Shown here piece by piece: positions 1 to 9,800 of a stretch of DNA of 64,000 nt. The DNA is from Elgaria multicarinata webbii (Eukaryota; Chordata; Lepidosauria; Squamata; Anguidae). Where the stretch lies: NCBI RefSeq assembly GCF_023053635.1, contig NC_086171.1, positions 13,658,006 through 13,722,005 of the forward strand, in the 5' to 3' direction. Within the stretch, counting starts at the first letter, position 1; every line of letters starts with the position of its first letter. A program made the position numbers and the translations under genes. Under the pieces are notes generated by a model. That model was not told the DNA's origin. It worked only from the letters and a program-made list of their open reading frames with translations, and did no database searches.

Positions 1-139
1 GGTGAAGGCGGATCCTTCGCCTCGATCCGGAGCTCCGCCGGAAAGGTAAGTGGGGTTTACTGGGCCCTGCCGCTGTCGCTGTCGCCCATGCGGCGACGGC
101 GGCAGGGCCCGGTAACCCCCCTCCCCGCCCTCCTCTCCC

Positions 140-283
140 TTACCTGCCTCCGTCCACGGTCCATCGGCATCTTCAATTGAGCCCGCAGTTCCACCAGGAA
201 GCCTGGGCCGCAGCCCAGACTTACCTGGTGGAACCGCGGGCTCAATTGAAGACGGCGACGGAGCACGGATGGAGGCAGGTAAG
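140..283. repeat. GC-rich palindrome inside hAT family A copy
   Basis: ttacctgcctccgtcc ... cttcaattgagcccgc is mirrored by gcgggctcaattgaag ... ggatggaggcaggtaa around a centre near 212. The same caattga-centred palindrome recurs in the copy at 39329-39859. Confidence 0.75.
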
Positions 284-324
284 GTCCCCCCCTCCCTTGG
301 TCCTTTACCGGGCTCTGCCGCTGG

Positions 325-1015
325 GACTGCCTTGAGTCTTGGCGTGCGTATGTATCCCTGGACAAGCTATCATGGTGGCGAGTTTGAGGTTTCTAAAGTG
401 CAAATTGACGGAGCTATGGAAAGGGGTGTGAATGGGGTGCCCGGTTTTCATAAATTTCCCAAAAATCAGGGGATGATGGGACTGCCTTGAGTCTCGGTGT
501 GCGTGTGCACCCCTGGATAAGCTTTCATGGTGGCGAGTTTGAGATTTTTAACGTGCAAATTGACGGAGCTATGGAAAGGGGTGTGAATGGGGTGCCCGGT
601 TTTCATAAATTCCCCAAAAATCAGGGGATGATGGGACTGCCTTGAGTCTTGGCATGCATGTGCACCCCTGGATAAGCTTTCATGGTGGCGAGTTTGAGAT
701 TTTTAACGTGCAAATTGACGGAGCTATGGAAAGGGGTGTGAATGGGGTGTTGGATTTTCATAAATTCCCCAAAAATCAGGGGATGATGGGACTGCCTTGA
801 GTCTCGGCGTGCGTATGTATCCCTGGATAAGCTTTCATGGTGGCGAGTTTGAGATTTTTAACGTGCAAATTGACGGAGCTATGGAAAGGGGTGTGAATGG
901 GGTGCCCGGTTTTCATAAATTCCCCAAAAATCAGGGGATGATGGGATTGCCTTGAGTCTTGGCGTGCGTGTGTATACGTCCATGAGGTGTCATGGTGCCA
1001 AACTTGAGGTTTCTA
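325..1015 (+). repeat. 155-bp tandem repeat array
   Basis: Units begin with ga(c/t)tgccttgagtct at 325, 480, 635, 790 and 945: four full 155-bp units and a partial fifth that diverges after about 70 bp. Units are about 95 percent alike, with small differences such as gtgcccggt versus gtgttggat. 155 is not a multiple of three, so the short open frames here are not protein repeats. Confidence 0.92.
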
Positions 1016-1211
1016 ACTTTAACAGAAAAAAAGTTGTATACTTTTTTAGCTTAATGCAAGCCTATGGGGGGGGAACGGAGCTCCGATCCGGATCCGGAGC
1101 TCCGAGCGGAGCGGAGTGAACATAGGCGGAGCGGGGGCGGGGCGGAGCGGCCCAATCCGCAAATCGCAGATCTGGAAGTGAAGCGGAGCGTGGGGTCCGT
1201 GCACACCCCTA

Positions 1212-1452
1212 ATTTGTATATATGGGGAACCTGGGAAAATTTCCTCTTCGTCACAACAGTTAAAGCTGCAGGTGCCCTGCCCTCTTTTAAATCTGGTCAC
1301 TCTAGTATTGCTCCTGCACCTTTAACTGTTGTGATGAAGATGGAATTTCATCAGGTGCCCCATAGATACAAATGACACCTGCTGAAATTCCCTTTTCTAT
1401 GCAACTGTTAAAGATACAGGAGCCCTGTCCTCCTTTTCATATGGTCACCCTA
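1212..1452. mobile_element. hAT-type element family B, right part, split by family A insertion
   Basis: Ends cttttcatatggtcacccta, the terminus of family B (compare 32659-32986). Its left edge at 1212 (atttgtatatatggggaacc) matches the interior of family B in reverse (32880-32920). The rest of the element lies left of the family A insertion. Confidence 0.75.
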
Positions 1453-1579
1453 TGTAATCCAATACTTCTGGAGGGCACCAGGTTCGGAGAGGCTGTCTAA
1501 GACTGAAAAGGTAAATTCGAAAACATGAGGGAACAAGTATAAAGGTAGTGACAGGGTTCGCATAACATGCTAAGCTACA

Positions 1580-1750
1580 CTCAGTGGTTGAGTGTGGTGT
1601 GTTGTTGAACCGTGGGTTGTTTGTAGAACTATGGGTTAATGTGTTGTCTGAAGCCAGGACATTTTCCACAGGGTGGCTTGTTAACCATGCTATGTGGTGT
1701 GTTAACCACTCTGAACAACCCAACAACAAACCATGGGTTCTCAAGGTGGC
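1580..1750. repeat. Imperfect foldback repeat
   Basis: gaaccgtgggttgtttg and gttgttgaac face gttctgaacaacccaacaac-like sequence at the far side. It resembles the foldback units at 51515-51640 and 51905-52010 in its gttaaccatgg motifs. Age and family are unclear. Confidence 0.35.
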
Positions 1751-1889
1751 TGGTTCAAGAAAAATAAGCCACACTGCTTTGCATCTTGAATAGCTCCTTT
1801 GAAGTTCTGACTGAAACCCGGGGAGGATTCACTGCCCCACTGACATCAGGGCCACCAGCCTTCGCTGGATATAAGGCAGCTTTTCAAGG

Positions 1890-2027
1890 TAGGGTGACCA
1901 TATGAAAAGGAGAAGAGGTCTGCTGTATCTTTAACAGTTGTATTGAAAAGGGAATTTCAGCAGGTGTCATTTTTATGCATGCATCACCTGGTGAAATTCT
2001 CTTCATCATAGCAGTTAAAGCTGTGTG
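1890..2027 (+). mobile_element. hAT family B fragment
   Basis: Begins with the family terminus tagggtgaccatatgaaaag and continues through ctttaacagttgtattgaaa and the gcatgcatcacctggtgaa centre. The right half is missing. Confidence 0.7.
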
Positions 2028-3370
2028 TTTAGCCAGAAAAAAGTGCTACAGCTCCCAGCCCCAATTCTGTTAAAGTTCACATTAGCTTCATGAAGCATTT
2101 CCAAAGCAGGCCTCTGTGCTTAGGGTGGCCGTATGTCTTACCTTACAGAGGACAGTCCTTTGTTTGAAAGTGTCCTCTGTTTCAGGGCCTGTTTAGTCCA
2201 AATCCTGTTTAAGATAAAAGATTCCTCAAACAGGAGAGCAGCCGAGGCCTTGAAGTTGCCCATCGACACTTAGCTCCTGGAGAGCAGACTTAGCAGCAGG
2301 CACCCATGTCAACTGCTCACAGTCTTTCCACTATGGGGAGCTGTATTGTACTTCTATTAAAATTGTAGAATTTACAGAATTACATTTGCATCTATTTGTA
2401 TACATTTGCATATTCAAATATTATGCAAATTGGTGCCCAAGTAACTCAGGGTTAAATGCATGCATATACCGAGCAACAGGAAAGCAATATCCAGAAGGGA
2501 ACCCTGGGTGGCCGTGCAATTACCCACTCCTGCTAATGACTACCTTGTTTACTTATGCTCCTTCCATTTAAAATGCATCTGGAAAGGACTGCAGTAACTG
2601 AGCTCAAAGGAAAAAATGGGATATGAGAGAGTTTTCCGGAGATGTAAAACTGCCTATAGTTTAAGAGTGGGAGACATCAGATGGGGTTCTGAGAAGGGCA
2701 GAAGAGCAAATATTAATGCTGCATGATCTATTTCTTTGATGGGAAGATGAATGGGACATGCTGCGGCATGGAACTTGACTGAACATGGTGTTGTACCTTA
2801 GACATTTAGGATGTGTATACTTTTAGTTGTTGTAGATAAACACCTCCACAAAGTGGATTGTCCCCATGTGATAGATATTGGCGGTAGGCGGGGGTACGGA
2901 GACACGTTCCTTAGACTGAGAACAATGTCCGATACTGGTTAAGCACACACATAGGCACACCTAAACCTCAAGATAATATGGGACATATATTATTTTTGTC
3001 CAGTCCTGCGTGGAATGGATGTCTCAACAGCTCATGGTAGCAGTGGAACATTTCAGTCTGAACAGGATGTTTCTCCAGAGTTCTGCATGTTGGAAAATAG
3101 AAGCTATTAATGGAAACCTTTCAACCATCTGTTTTCTTATAAGTGTGGCTCTGATTTAATACTTTAAAAACAGTTTTAAAGTGTTTTCAAGGTCTCATAC
3201 TCATATCCCTCAGGTTCAAACCAGGTTTGCCTTATAAATACAAAAATAAAAGAACCACTGATTACCTTTCATGCTTTAGTGTTAGAAATTTTGTTTTCAG
3301 CACCAGTGTGGTCAGATAACATGGGCCTAACCAACCAGAAGTTTTCAGCCAGTTGTGCAGTTCATTTAGT
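2028..3370. other. Intron of SCIN without recognised features
   Basis: Lies between the exon left of the window and the exon at 6691. I see no conserved reading frame and no repeat I can name with confidence. Confidence 0.4.
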
Positions 3371-3371
3371 C

Positions 3372-3500
3372 TTCCCCAATCCAGTGCCCTCCAGAAGTTT
3401 TGGACTATAACTCCCAGCATTCCCGAACATTGGTCACACTGGCTGGGGCTGACGGAAGTTGAAGTCCAAAACTTCTGGAGGGTACCGTATTGGAGATGGC
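3372..3500. mobile_element. Short palindromic MITE (cctccagaagttttggact type)
   Basis: Two arms, ccctccagaagttttggact and agtccaaaacttctggaggg, flank a ccagcat/actggctgggg centre. The same family occurs at 4826, 6193, 7999, 26970, 37503 and 40973. Confidence 0.7.
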
Positions 3501-3907
3501 TGGTATAATCTTAGCAAATCCTAGATCTGAAAGGGACTCCCATGTTCTCCAAGCACACCATTTTGGGGTTGTGTGCAGGATTTACTAAGCTTAGCTCAGA
3601 TATGTTGAAGCTTCTGTTTTGACCCTTAATGCCTGGGTCGACCTAAACAAGCCAAGTTCCCATGATTTTATAAGCAGGATGAGCTAAGCTTTTACTGTTT
3701 GTTTTTAACAAAGGCTACAACTCAGAGAGGTCCTTCATGCGTCCCGAAGGCTGTACATGTATCTAGTGAGAGACCCTCCTCCTTTTCTTCTTTGAATTAT
3801 ACCTCCCTCTTAGATGTTATAACAAAGATTGCTTTGGAAGTTTCCTTTTCTTCAGAAACAGATTGGTGTTTGAAGAGAACAAAGACCCATGGTATGAAAA
3901 ATTAGTT

Positions 3908-4145
3908 ATTATTTTTATTTATTTATTACATGTATATCCTGCCTTTTTTCCTCCTTAAGGAACTCAAGGCAGCATACATAACCGTCCTCTCCATTGTATC
4001 CTCACAACAACAACCTTGTGAGGTAGGTTGGGCTGAGAGTCTGTGAGTGGCCCAATGTCACCCAGTGAGCTTCCATAGCCGAATGGGAACTAGAACCCAG
4101 ATTTCCCTACTCCCAGTCCAACACTTTAGCCACTACACTGCATTG
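3908..4145 (-). mobile_element. LINE 3' end, L2/CR1-like
   Basis: tatttatttattacatgtat, ctcacaacaacaaccttgtg, aggtaggttgggctgagagt and ccagtccaacactttagcca form a very common squamate LINE tail. An AT-rich simple tail at the left end shows it lies on the minus strand. Confidence 0.6.
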
Positions 4146-4198
4146 GTTATGTATGCCTTTGGATTGTAGCCTGTAAGGATTACTAAGATGTGTTTCCT

Positions 4199-4400
4199 AA
4201 TGAGGCTTTTATTGTGCAATCACCCTGCCTCATTCATGGAATTTTATAGAGGGTCCAGATAACATTATCCCCTCCATCTTTTCCCATCTTTTCCCTACCA
4301 GAAAAAAAAAGTTACAGAGGAAAAGACAGAATAGCTGCACAATGGCTTTTGATTGGTAGTGCAAGGAATCCTCTGTCTGGAAGCACCCAAGGTTTAAGCA
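4199..4400. mobile_element. Three-copy interspersed repeat (MITE-like), copy 1
   Basis: gaggcttttattgtgcaatc, gaattttatagagggtccag and ggaatcctctgtctggaagc match the copy at 52659-52875 along its length and the half copy at 48347-48480. The ends are weakly inverted. Confidence 0.5.
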
Positions 4401-4565
4401 TGAGCAGGACTCTTCTGCAAAAATGAATGCCACGTGCGATAGGTGTGTCCGCTAGTAGAGGTTTGCACTTGCTAATGACATTGCTTTGCGAATCCCAGTT
4501 GGGTTGTTTGTGAATGCCCAAGGCCCCATTCCTTAAGGCTGTCTTTTTAAGACAGAATTCTCTGA

Positions 4566-4816
4566 GGCCTCATCTACACCAAACAGGCTATTGCACTATG
4601 AAAGTGGTATGAAAGCGGTATATAAGAGGCAGGAGCCACACTACTGCTTTATAGCGGTATTATTGAAGTGCACTGAGAACTGTTGGGGCCCATTGGCACG
4701 TCGTACCATAGACCGCTTTCATACTACTTTCATAGTGCTATGTCCTGCTTGGTATGACTCCTGCCTTTTATATACCACTTTCATAGTGCAATATCCTACT
4801 TGGTGCAGATGAGGCC
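4566..4816. mobile_element. Palindromic MITE, ggcctcatctacacc family
   Basis: The left arm ggcctcatctacaccaaaca ... gcactatgaaag is mirrored by tttcatagtgcaatatccta ... gcagatgaggcc. Flanks are TGA and TTA, a degraded three-base target duplication. The family also occurs at 16272 and 35270. Confidence 0.8.
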
Positions 4817-4825
4817 TTAGATCAG

Positions 4826-4951
4826 TCTTCCTCAACCTGGGGTGCTCCAGATGTGTTGGACTACAACTCCCAGAATGCCCCAGCCAGCTCTGGCTGGGGC
4901 ATTCTGGGAGATGCAGTCCAACACATCTGGAGCGCCCCAGGTTGAGGAAAG
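4826..4951. mobile_element. Short palindromic MITE (cctcaacctgg type)
   Basis: Near-perfect arms: cttcctcaacctggggtgct and its mirror agcgccccaggttgaggaaa; centre cagccagctctggctggg. It lies only 9 bases after the preceding MITE. Confidence 0.8.
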
Positions 4952-5105
4952 CTGCCTTAGATGGTGGTAATGCTTCTTTGTATTTCAATAGGACAGTGTA
5001 ACTGTCTGTTCAATTTTGTATTCATGGGTCGTTTCAAAATGTGTTGCTTCTATGAGCTGAAGCATTGTGCAGCTCATTTCATTTCTTCAGTGCTATCCTT
5101 CTGAG

Positions 5106-5107
<2 letters not shown>

Positions 5108-5148
<41 letters not shown>

Positions 5149-5149
5149 T
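5108..5149 (+). repeat. (TAA)n microsatellite
   Basis: About 14 uninterrupted taa units. Confidence 0.95.
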
Positions 5150-6192
5150 AATCATTGTTTTACTTCTCTGCATATTTATACAGATTTAATTGATTGAAAA
5201 CTCATCTGATTAGTCAACTGAGATTTTCCTAATTGGATGATAGCTGCCAGTAGGCAGAAAACGCAGAGAATAGATGCACTATTCATATTGACTGTGACTT
5301 GTTTTTGAGAGAGAACTATTTTCACACTGCATGTCTTCTGAAGAGAGCAAGTCAAAAAATGGCCGAATAGTTGTTGGTTGCTCCTTTGATGCCAGAACTA
5401 GGTTAGGCAGGATATGCTTTAGTAAATAGTAAAACCTATTCTAGCTTAACCAGTTCTGGCACGGACTGATCTTGGGTGTGTTTACCAATAACAAGTATCG
5501 ACTTAGATCAGGGGCAGAGATACTTACTTTGCTGACAGCGAATAATTTCAAATCTTCTGAAAGGAGTCAAAGGCAATGTGAATTAATAGGGTTAAGAAGC
5601 ATGGACACTTTAAAGAAAGCTCTCTTCATTATCTAATTCATCCATTTCCTAAAATCTGTCCAGAATGGGGGGGAAAAGTTGTCACATTTCCTTTGCTTCT
5701 TAAAAATATTTCTGCCTTAGAGCTCATATTTTCTGGAAAGTCTTTGGATCATCTGCCTTGCTCCCTACATCTTATTTAACTAAAACAGAGTACATGGAAT
5801 TGAAATGATTGTCTGTTCTTCCTCTGCTTACTGACGCCTCTGTTCCCCCCTCTTCCTTTGACGTTTTTCTGTGTCTATTTTAGACTGGGATAGGACTTGT
5901 CATACCTGTTCTTTATAAAGTATATAGATGATGCTATATAATAAATAAATAAAGTTACCTTATTAGTGCCAAAGTTTTTCAACATTTTCCCTTTAGCTAA
6001 ACTGAATCAAATTTGGAGAAATGGCAGGTTGAGAATAAAATCTTTTCTTGAAATAGGTGTTAAACCCTGATCCAGTGATTTATTCACATGGGATGCCCGA
6101 TTAATTACAAAAAATGGAGCAAATCCATGTGCACAAGGAAAAGCACAGGCAGAACTCTTGCCTCCATGGAAGTGAATGGTAGAACCTTAGAG
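5150..6192. other. SCIN intron, no recognised feature
   Basis: AT-rich intronic sequence with no coding signal. A short simple run (aataaataaataaag) near 5940 may be a decayed LINE tail. Confidence 0.4.
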
Positions 6193-6320
6193 CAGGGCTG
6201 GGCAACCTCCAGATCTTTTGGCCTACAACTTCCATCTGCCCCAGTCAACATAGCTAATGGTGAGGGATCATGGGGACTGTAGGCCAAAACATCTGGAGGG
6301 CCACAAGTTGCCCATCCCTG
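6193..6320. mobile_element. Short palindromic hAT-like MITE
   Basis: Ends cagggctgggcaacctccag and caagttgcccatccctg are inverted; the arms agatcttttggcctacaact and tgtaggccaaaacatctgga pair. Flanks ccttagag and ctttacag agree at 6 of 8 bases, a possible old 8-bp target duplication. Confidence 0.65.
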
Positions 6321-6690
6321 CTTTACAGTATGTGTGAGGGATGGCCACATAAACACACAGGCTGCATTCAGGTACCTGGATGAATTGGTGGGAAAATATT
6401 GCATAAATCCGACCCATGCAAGTACTAAAGCTGAACCTAAACACTCCTGTCGAGATCAATGGGATTTTCCTGTTGACTGTTTTCCAAAGAGCTATATCTA
6501 AATCACAAGAGAAAGAAGGGAAACCTGTTTGTTCCTATTTGATTGACTTTTTTTTCCAGTGGCGAGACCAAATGTCTGCAAGCTCTTGGTTACCTGTTCA
6601 TAGGAGATTAGATTCGGGGATGCTGCACACTTTCCATAAAGCGGTTCCATATTAATTCTGTTAGCTGACAATAACTCTATTTTGTTGTAG

Positions 6691-6840
6691 GTGATATACC
6701 AGTGGTGTGGCTCCACATGCAATAAATTTGAGCGCCTGAAAGCTACTCAGGTTGCTGTGGGCATTCGGGACAATGAACGAAATGGAAGAGCTCAGTTGAT
6801 TGTTGTGGATGAGGGAAGCGAGCCAAAAGAACTGCTAAAG
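6691..6840 (+). CDS. SCIN: SCIN exon encoding the second half of gelsolin repeat G2
   Basis: 50 codons from [18 protein letters not shown] to EPKELLK. It is preceded by ttgttgtag and followed by the donor gtaatg. Phase is 0 at both ends. The opening GTG is an internal Val codon after the splice, not a start codon; human SCIN, from memory, has Glu here. Length equals the human exon. Confidence 0.96.
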
Positions 6841-9800
6841 GTAATGTATATTCATTTGCTTTTCAAACCACTGTTAGCTGCACTGTTTATATGGCCAGCC
6901 CAACAGCCTCAGGCTATAGCTTCAGATCTCATGAAGTTGACAGAACCGAGCCTGTCTGTTGTATAGATGAGGGTCTGTAGCTCAGTTGGTAGCGCACATG
7001 TCTTGCGTGCACAAGGCCTTAAGTCCAGTATCTGGTATCTCCAGATAGAACTGGGAAGAGACTTGTTTGAAATTCTGGAGAACCACTGCAGACAATATTG
7101 AGCTAGATGGACCAATGGCCTGCTTGGTATAAGGTACCTTCCTGTGTCTCAGATAAGCCAGTAGCTTTTAGGAAGGGCCATAGCTCAGTGGTAGAACACA
7201 TGCTCCCCATGCAAAAGGTCCCAGGTTCAAGACTTGGGGGATGGATATCTCCAGGGGGTGGATGTGGGAAAGACTCCAGGAGAGCCACAGCCAGAGAAAA
7301 CTGGACTAGATGGACCTTGGTCCGACACAGTATAAGGCAGTTATATATTGGGGACAGGAAATGTTGTTGGTCTGAGCACAGTATATTCTCTTGGGGCATG
7401 TCTACCCCTCATTCTTTTCCCCCAGAGAAATGTAGCTATGCATGTGGGACTAAGGATTTCTAATAGATCATTCTTGGCACCCTTGCCACATTACTATCCC
7501 TAAAATTATTTGGAGGAAGCCATATAGTTAAAGTGGTATGAAAATTTGCAGAGATGTCTATGGGGTTTGCTGAATCATTGGATAGTGGGCAGGCAGTAAT
7601 ATTCCTGTATGTCACCATAGTTTGTATGGCCTGTTCTGAGATGATGGATGAGGCTGTCCAATATGATGGTCCTTAGCTGAGAGGGCATCATTCTTTGGGC
7701 CAAAGAATCAGTTGGAGCAGTGCCCTGGCATGGTGCTCATGATGTCCTACCAGTGGGTGGGTCGGGGTTGGCGTTTTTATGAAGGAAGGAGACTTTCATA
7801 TGGAGCTGCTTGGGCCTTTGTGTTCTGGCATTATGTGAGCTGTGGGAGGAGGGAAAAGCAGACTCTGGATCTGCAACACACAGGTCTCCTGCAGATCCTT
7901 CGCTGAACCATTAGTTGCTGATCCTTCACTGACTAGTTAGTTGCTGCACACAGGTCTGATCCTTCCCTGTTCCTTCACTGATCAGTTAATTTAAGGCAAC
8001 CTTTTCCAACCAGGTGCCCTACAAATGTGTTGGGCTACAGCTCCCATAATCCCCAGCCATGGCCATACTGGCTGAGGGATGGTGAGAGTTGTAGTGCAAT
8101 ATCTGGAGGGCGCCAGGTTGGAAAAGGTTGGTTTAGGGGATGGGCAATGTGGCAGAGGGGAGAAATGAAGTCCAAGGATGTGGGGCCAACCAGCTAGAGC
8201 CCTGTGACCATCAGTTGCAGGGTAAGTAGACAAGAAGGATGGGAGTGAGGTCAGTGTAAGTATAGCTGCATAGAGTTGCAAACCTGCATAGAGTTGCAAA
8301 TCAACTAGAAAAGTGAGAGTTGCAAACCAACTAGAAAAGTGAGAGTTGCAAACCAACTAGAAAAGTGAGAACCTTTTGCTTTCAAGCCAGTTGGCATAGC
8401 TAAACTATGGAATTCGCTACTACAAGATGTAGTGATGACCACTGATATGGATGGCTTCAAAAAGGGAGTTGGAGGTTTTAACCTCCAACTGGAGGAGGAG
8501 GTTATCAATGGCCCCTAGTCCTGATGGCTATGTGCTACCTCCAGTATCAGAGGCAGTATGCCTATGTACACTAGTTGGTGAGGAACATGGGTGGGAGGGT
8601 GCTGTTGCACCATGTCCTGCTTTGTTGGTCCCTGGTCGACAGCTACTTGGCCACTGTGTGAACAGAGTGCTGATCCAGCATGGCACTTCTTACGTTCTTA
8701 AAGGAAGGCTGTATTTTTCACCTCAGCCATTTTCTTTCTTTTTCTTTTCTTTCGGGAGCTCTACAGCAGGGGTGGGGAACCTCTTTCAGAGCCAGATTCA
8801 GTTTCAGAGAAATTCTCAGGGGCTGTGTTCTGCTGGTGGGCAGGGCCAAAAGCAGAGGCATTGGTAGCCCCACATCTCAGGATAACTGTATTTTAAAGCT
8901 CTCATCGCCAGTAACTAAGCCTTAGGTGAGGCATGTCGGTCTTTTGGAACCTTAGGCCAAAAAGGTTCCAAACCTTTTGCAGGACATCAAAAGACTGGTG
9001 GTTCAGGGAAAGGAGGTGGGGCCAGTGAAAGGTGGCGGGAGGGCTGGATTTTCCCTCCGGGCCTAAGGTTCCCCACCCTGCTCTACACCTTAAGTGACTA
9101 AGGGCACAATCCTATGCATGTTTAGGAGGGGGGAAGTCCTACAATTCCCAGCATTCCCCAGCCAGCCACCCTGGGACTTTTTTCTGTTTAAACATGCATA
9201 GGATTACACTCTAAATAGCTTCTGCACTGGGGTCCACCCTCACACTATTGGTCTCTATCCCCTATGTCTACCCCTAGATAGACAACTTTTTGGACTGTTT
9301 AAATAATTTTAGGAAAAAATGAATATTGATTGTTTTCCACCCAGTTGTATCATTGGAAACTGATTGAGAACTGTACATTGCACTTCGAACATCAGTGTGT
9401 TTTTGACTGTTGAGAAAAAAGCCTAAGTTGTGGTCCGAATGCACGTCACATTCAGAACTCTTGACCCAAGTTATAAAAAAATTGCCACATTTTTAATATA
9501 ATTCTGCTTGCCCTCTGTTTGTACTAGAACAATAAGTAAATAACTAAATATGTATAATAAGACTCTTGAACAAAACAGTAGAGTGAGTTTGCTTCACAAC
9601 TGTTTGGAATATTAATCTTGGTTTGGGTAGGGGTTTCCTCACATTATCTGCTTGATGGAGCGTGCTTTCTTGTTGGTATTTGCACCTCTGGTTTGTCGTG
9701 GCAATTGGGGCTAATAATTGCTTGAGCAAAGAAGTATGACAGACGTTGTGCCTTGAGGCATGTTAGTCACACATGATTTCTTGTCGCTTGAGCTGTGGGG

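Larger units (their letters stand above)
1..1211. mobile_element. hAT-type nonautonomous element, family A, 5' end outside the window
   Basis: The right end reads gtccgtgcacacccctA at 1211, the same terminus as the complete copy at 39329-39859. Its start (gcggatccttcgcctcgatc, aaggtaagtgggg) also matches the interior of that copy. It holds a palindromic GC-rich part (about 140-283) and a 155-bp tandem array. No transposase is present. It sits inside a family B element. Confidence 0.75.

Noticed and set aside
6970-7350. tRNA genes
   Set aside because: A- and B-box-like sequences are present but no cloverleaf can be drawn, and both run into a SINE tail.
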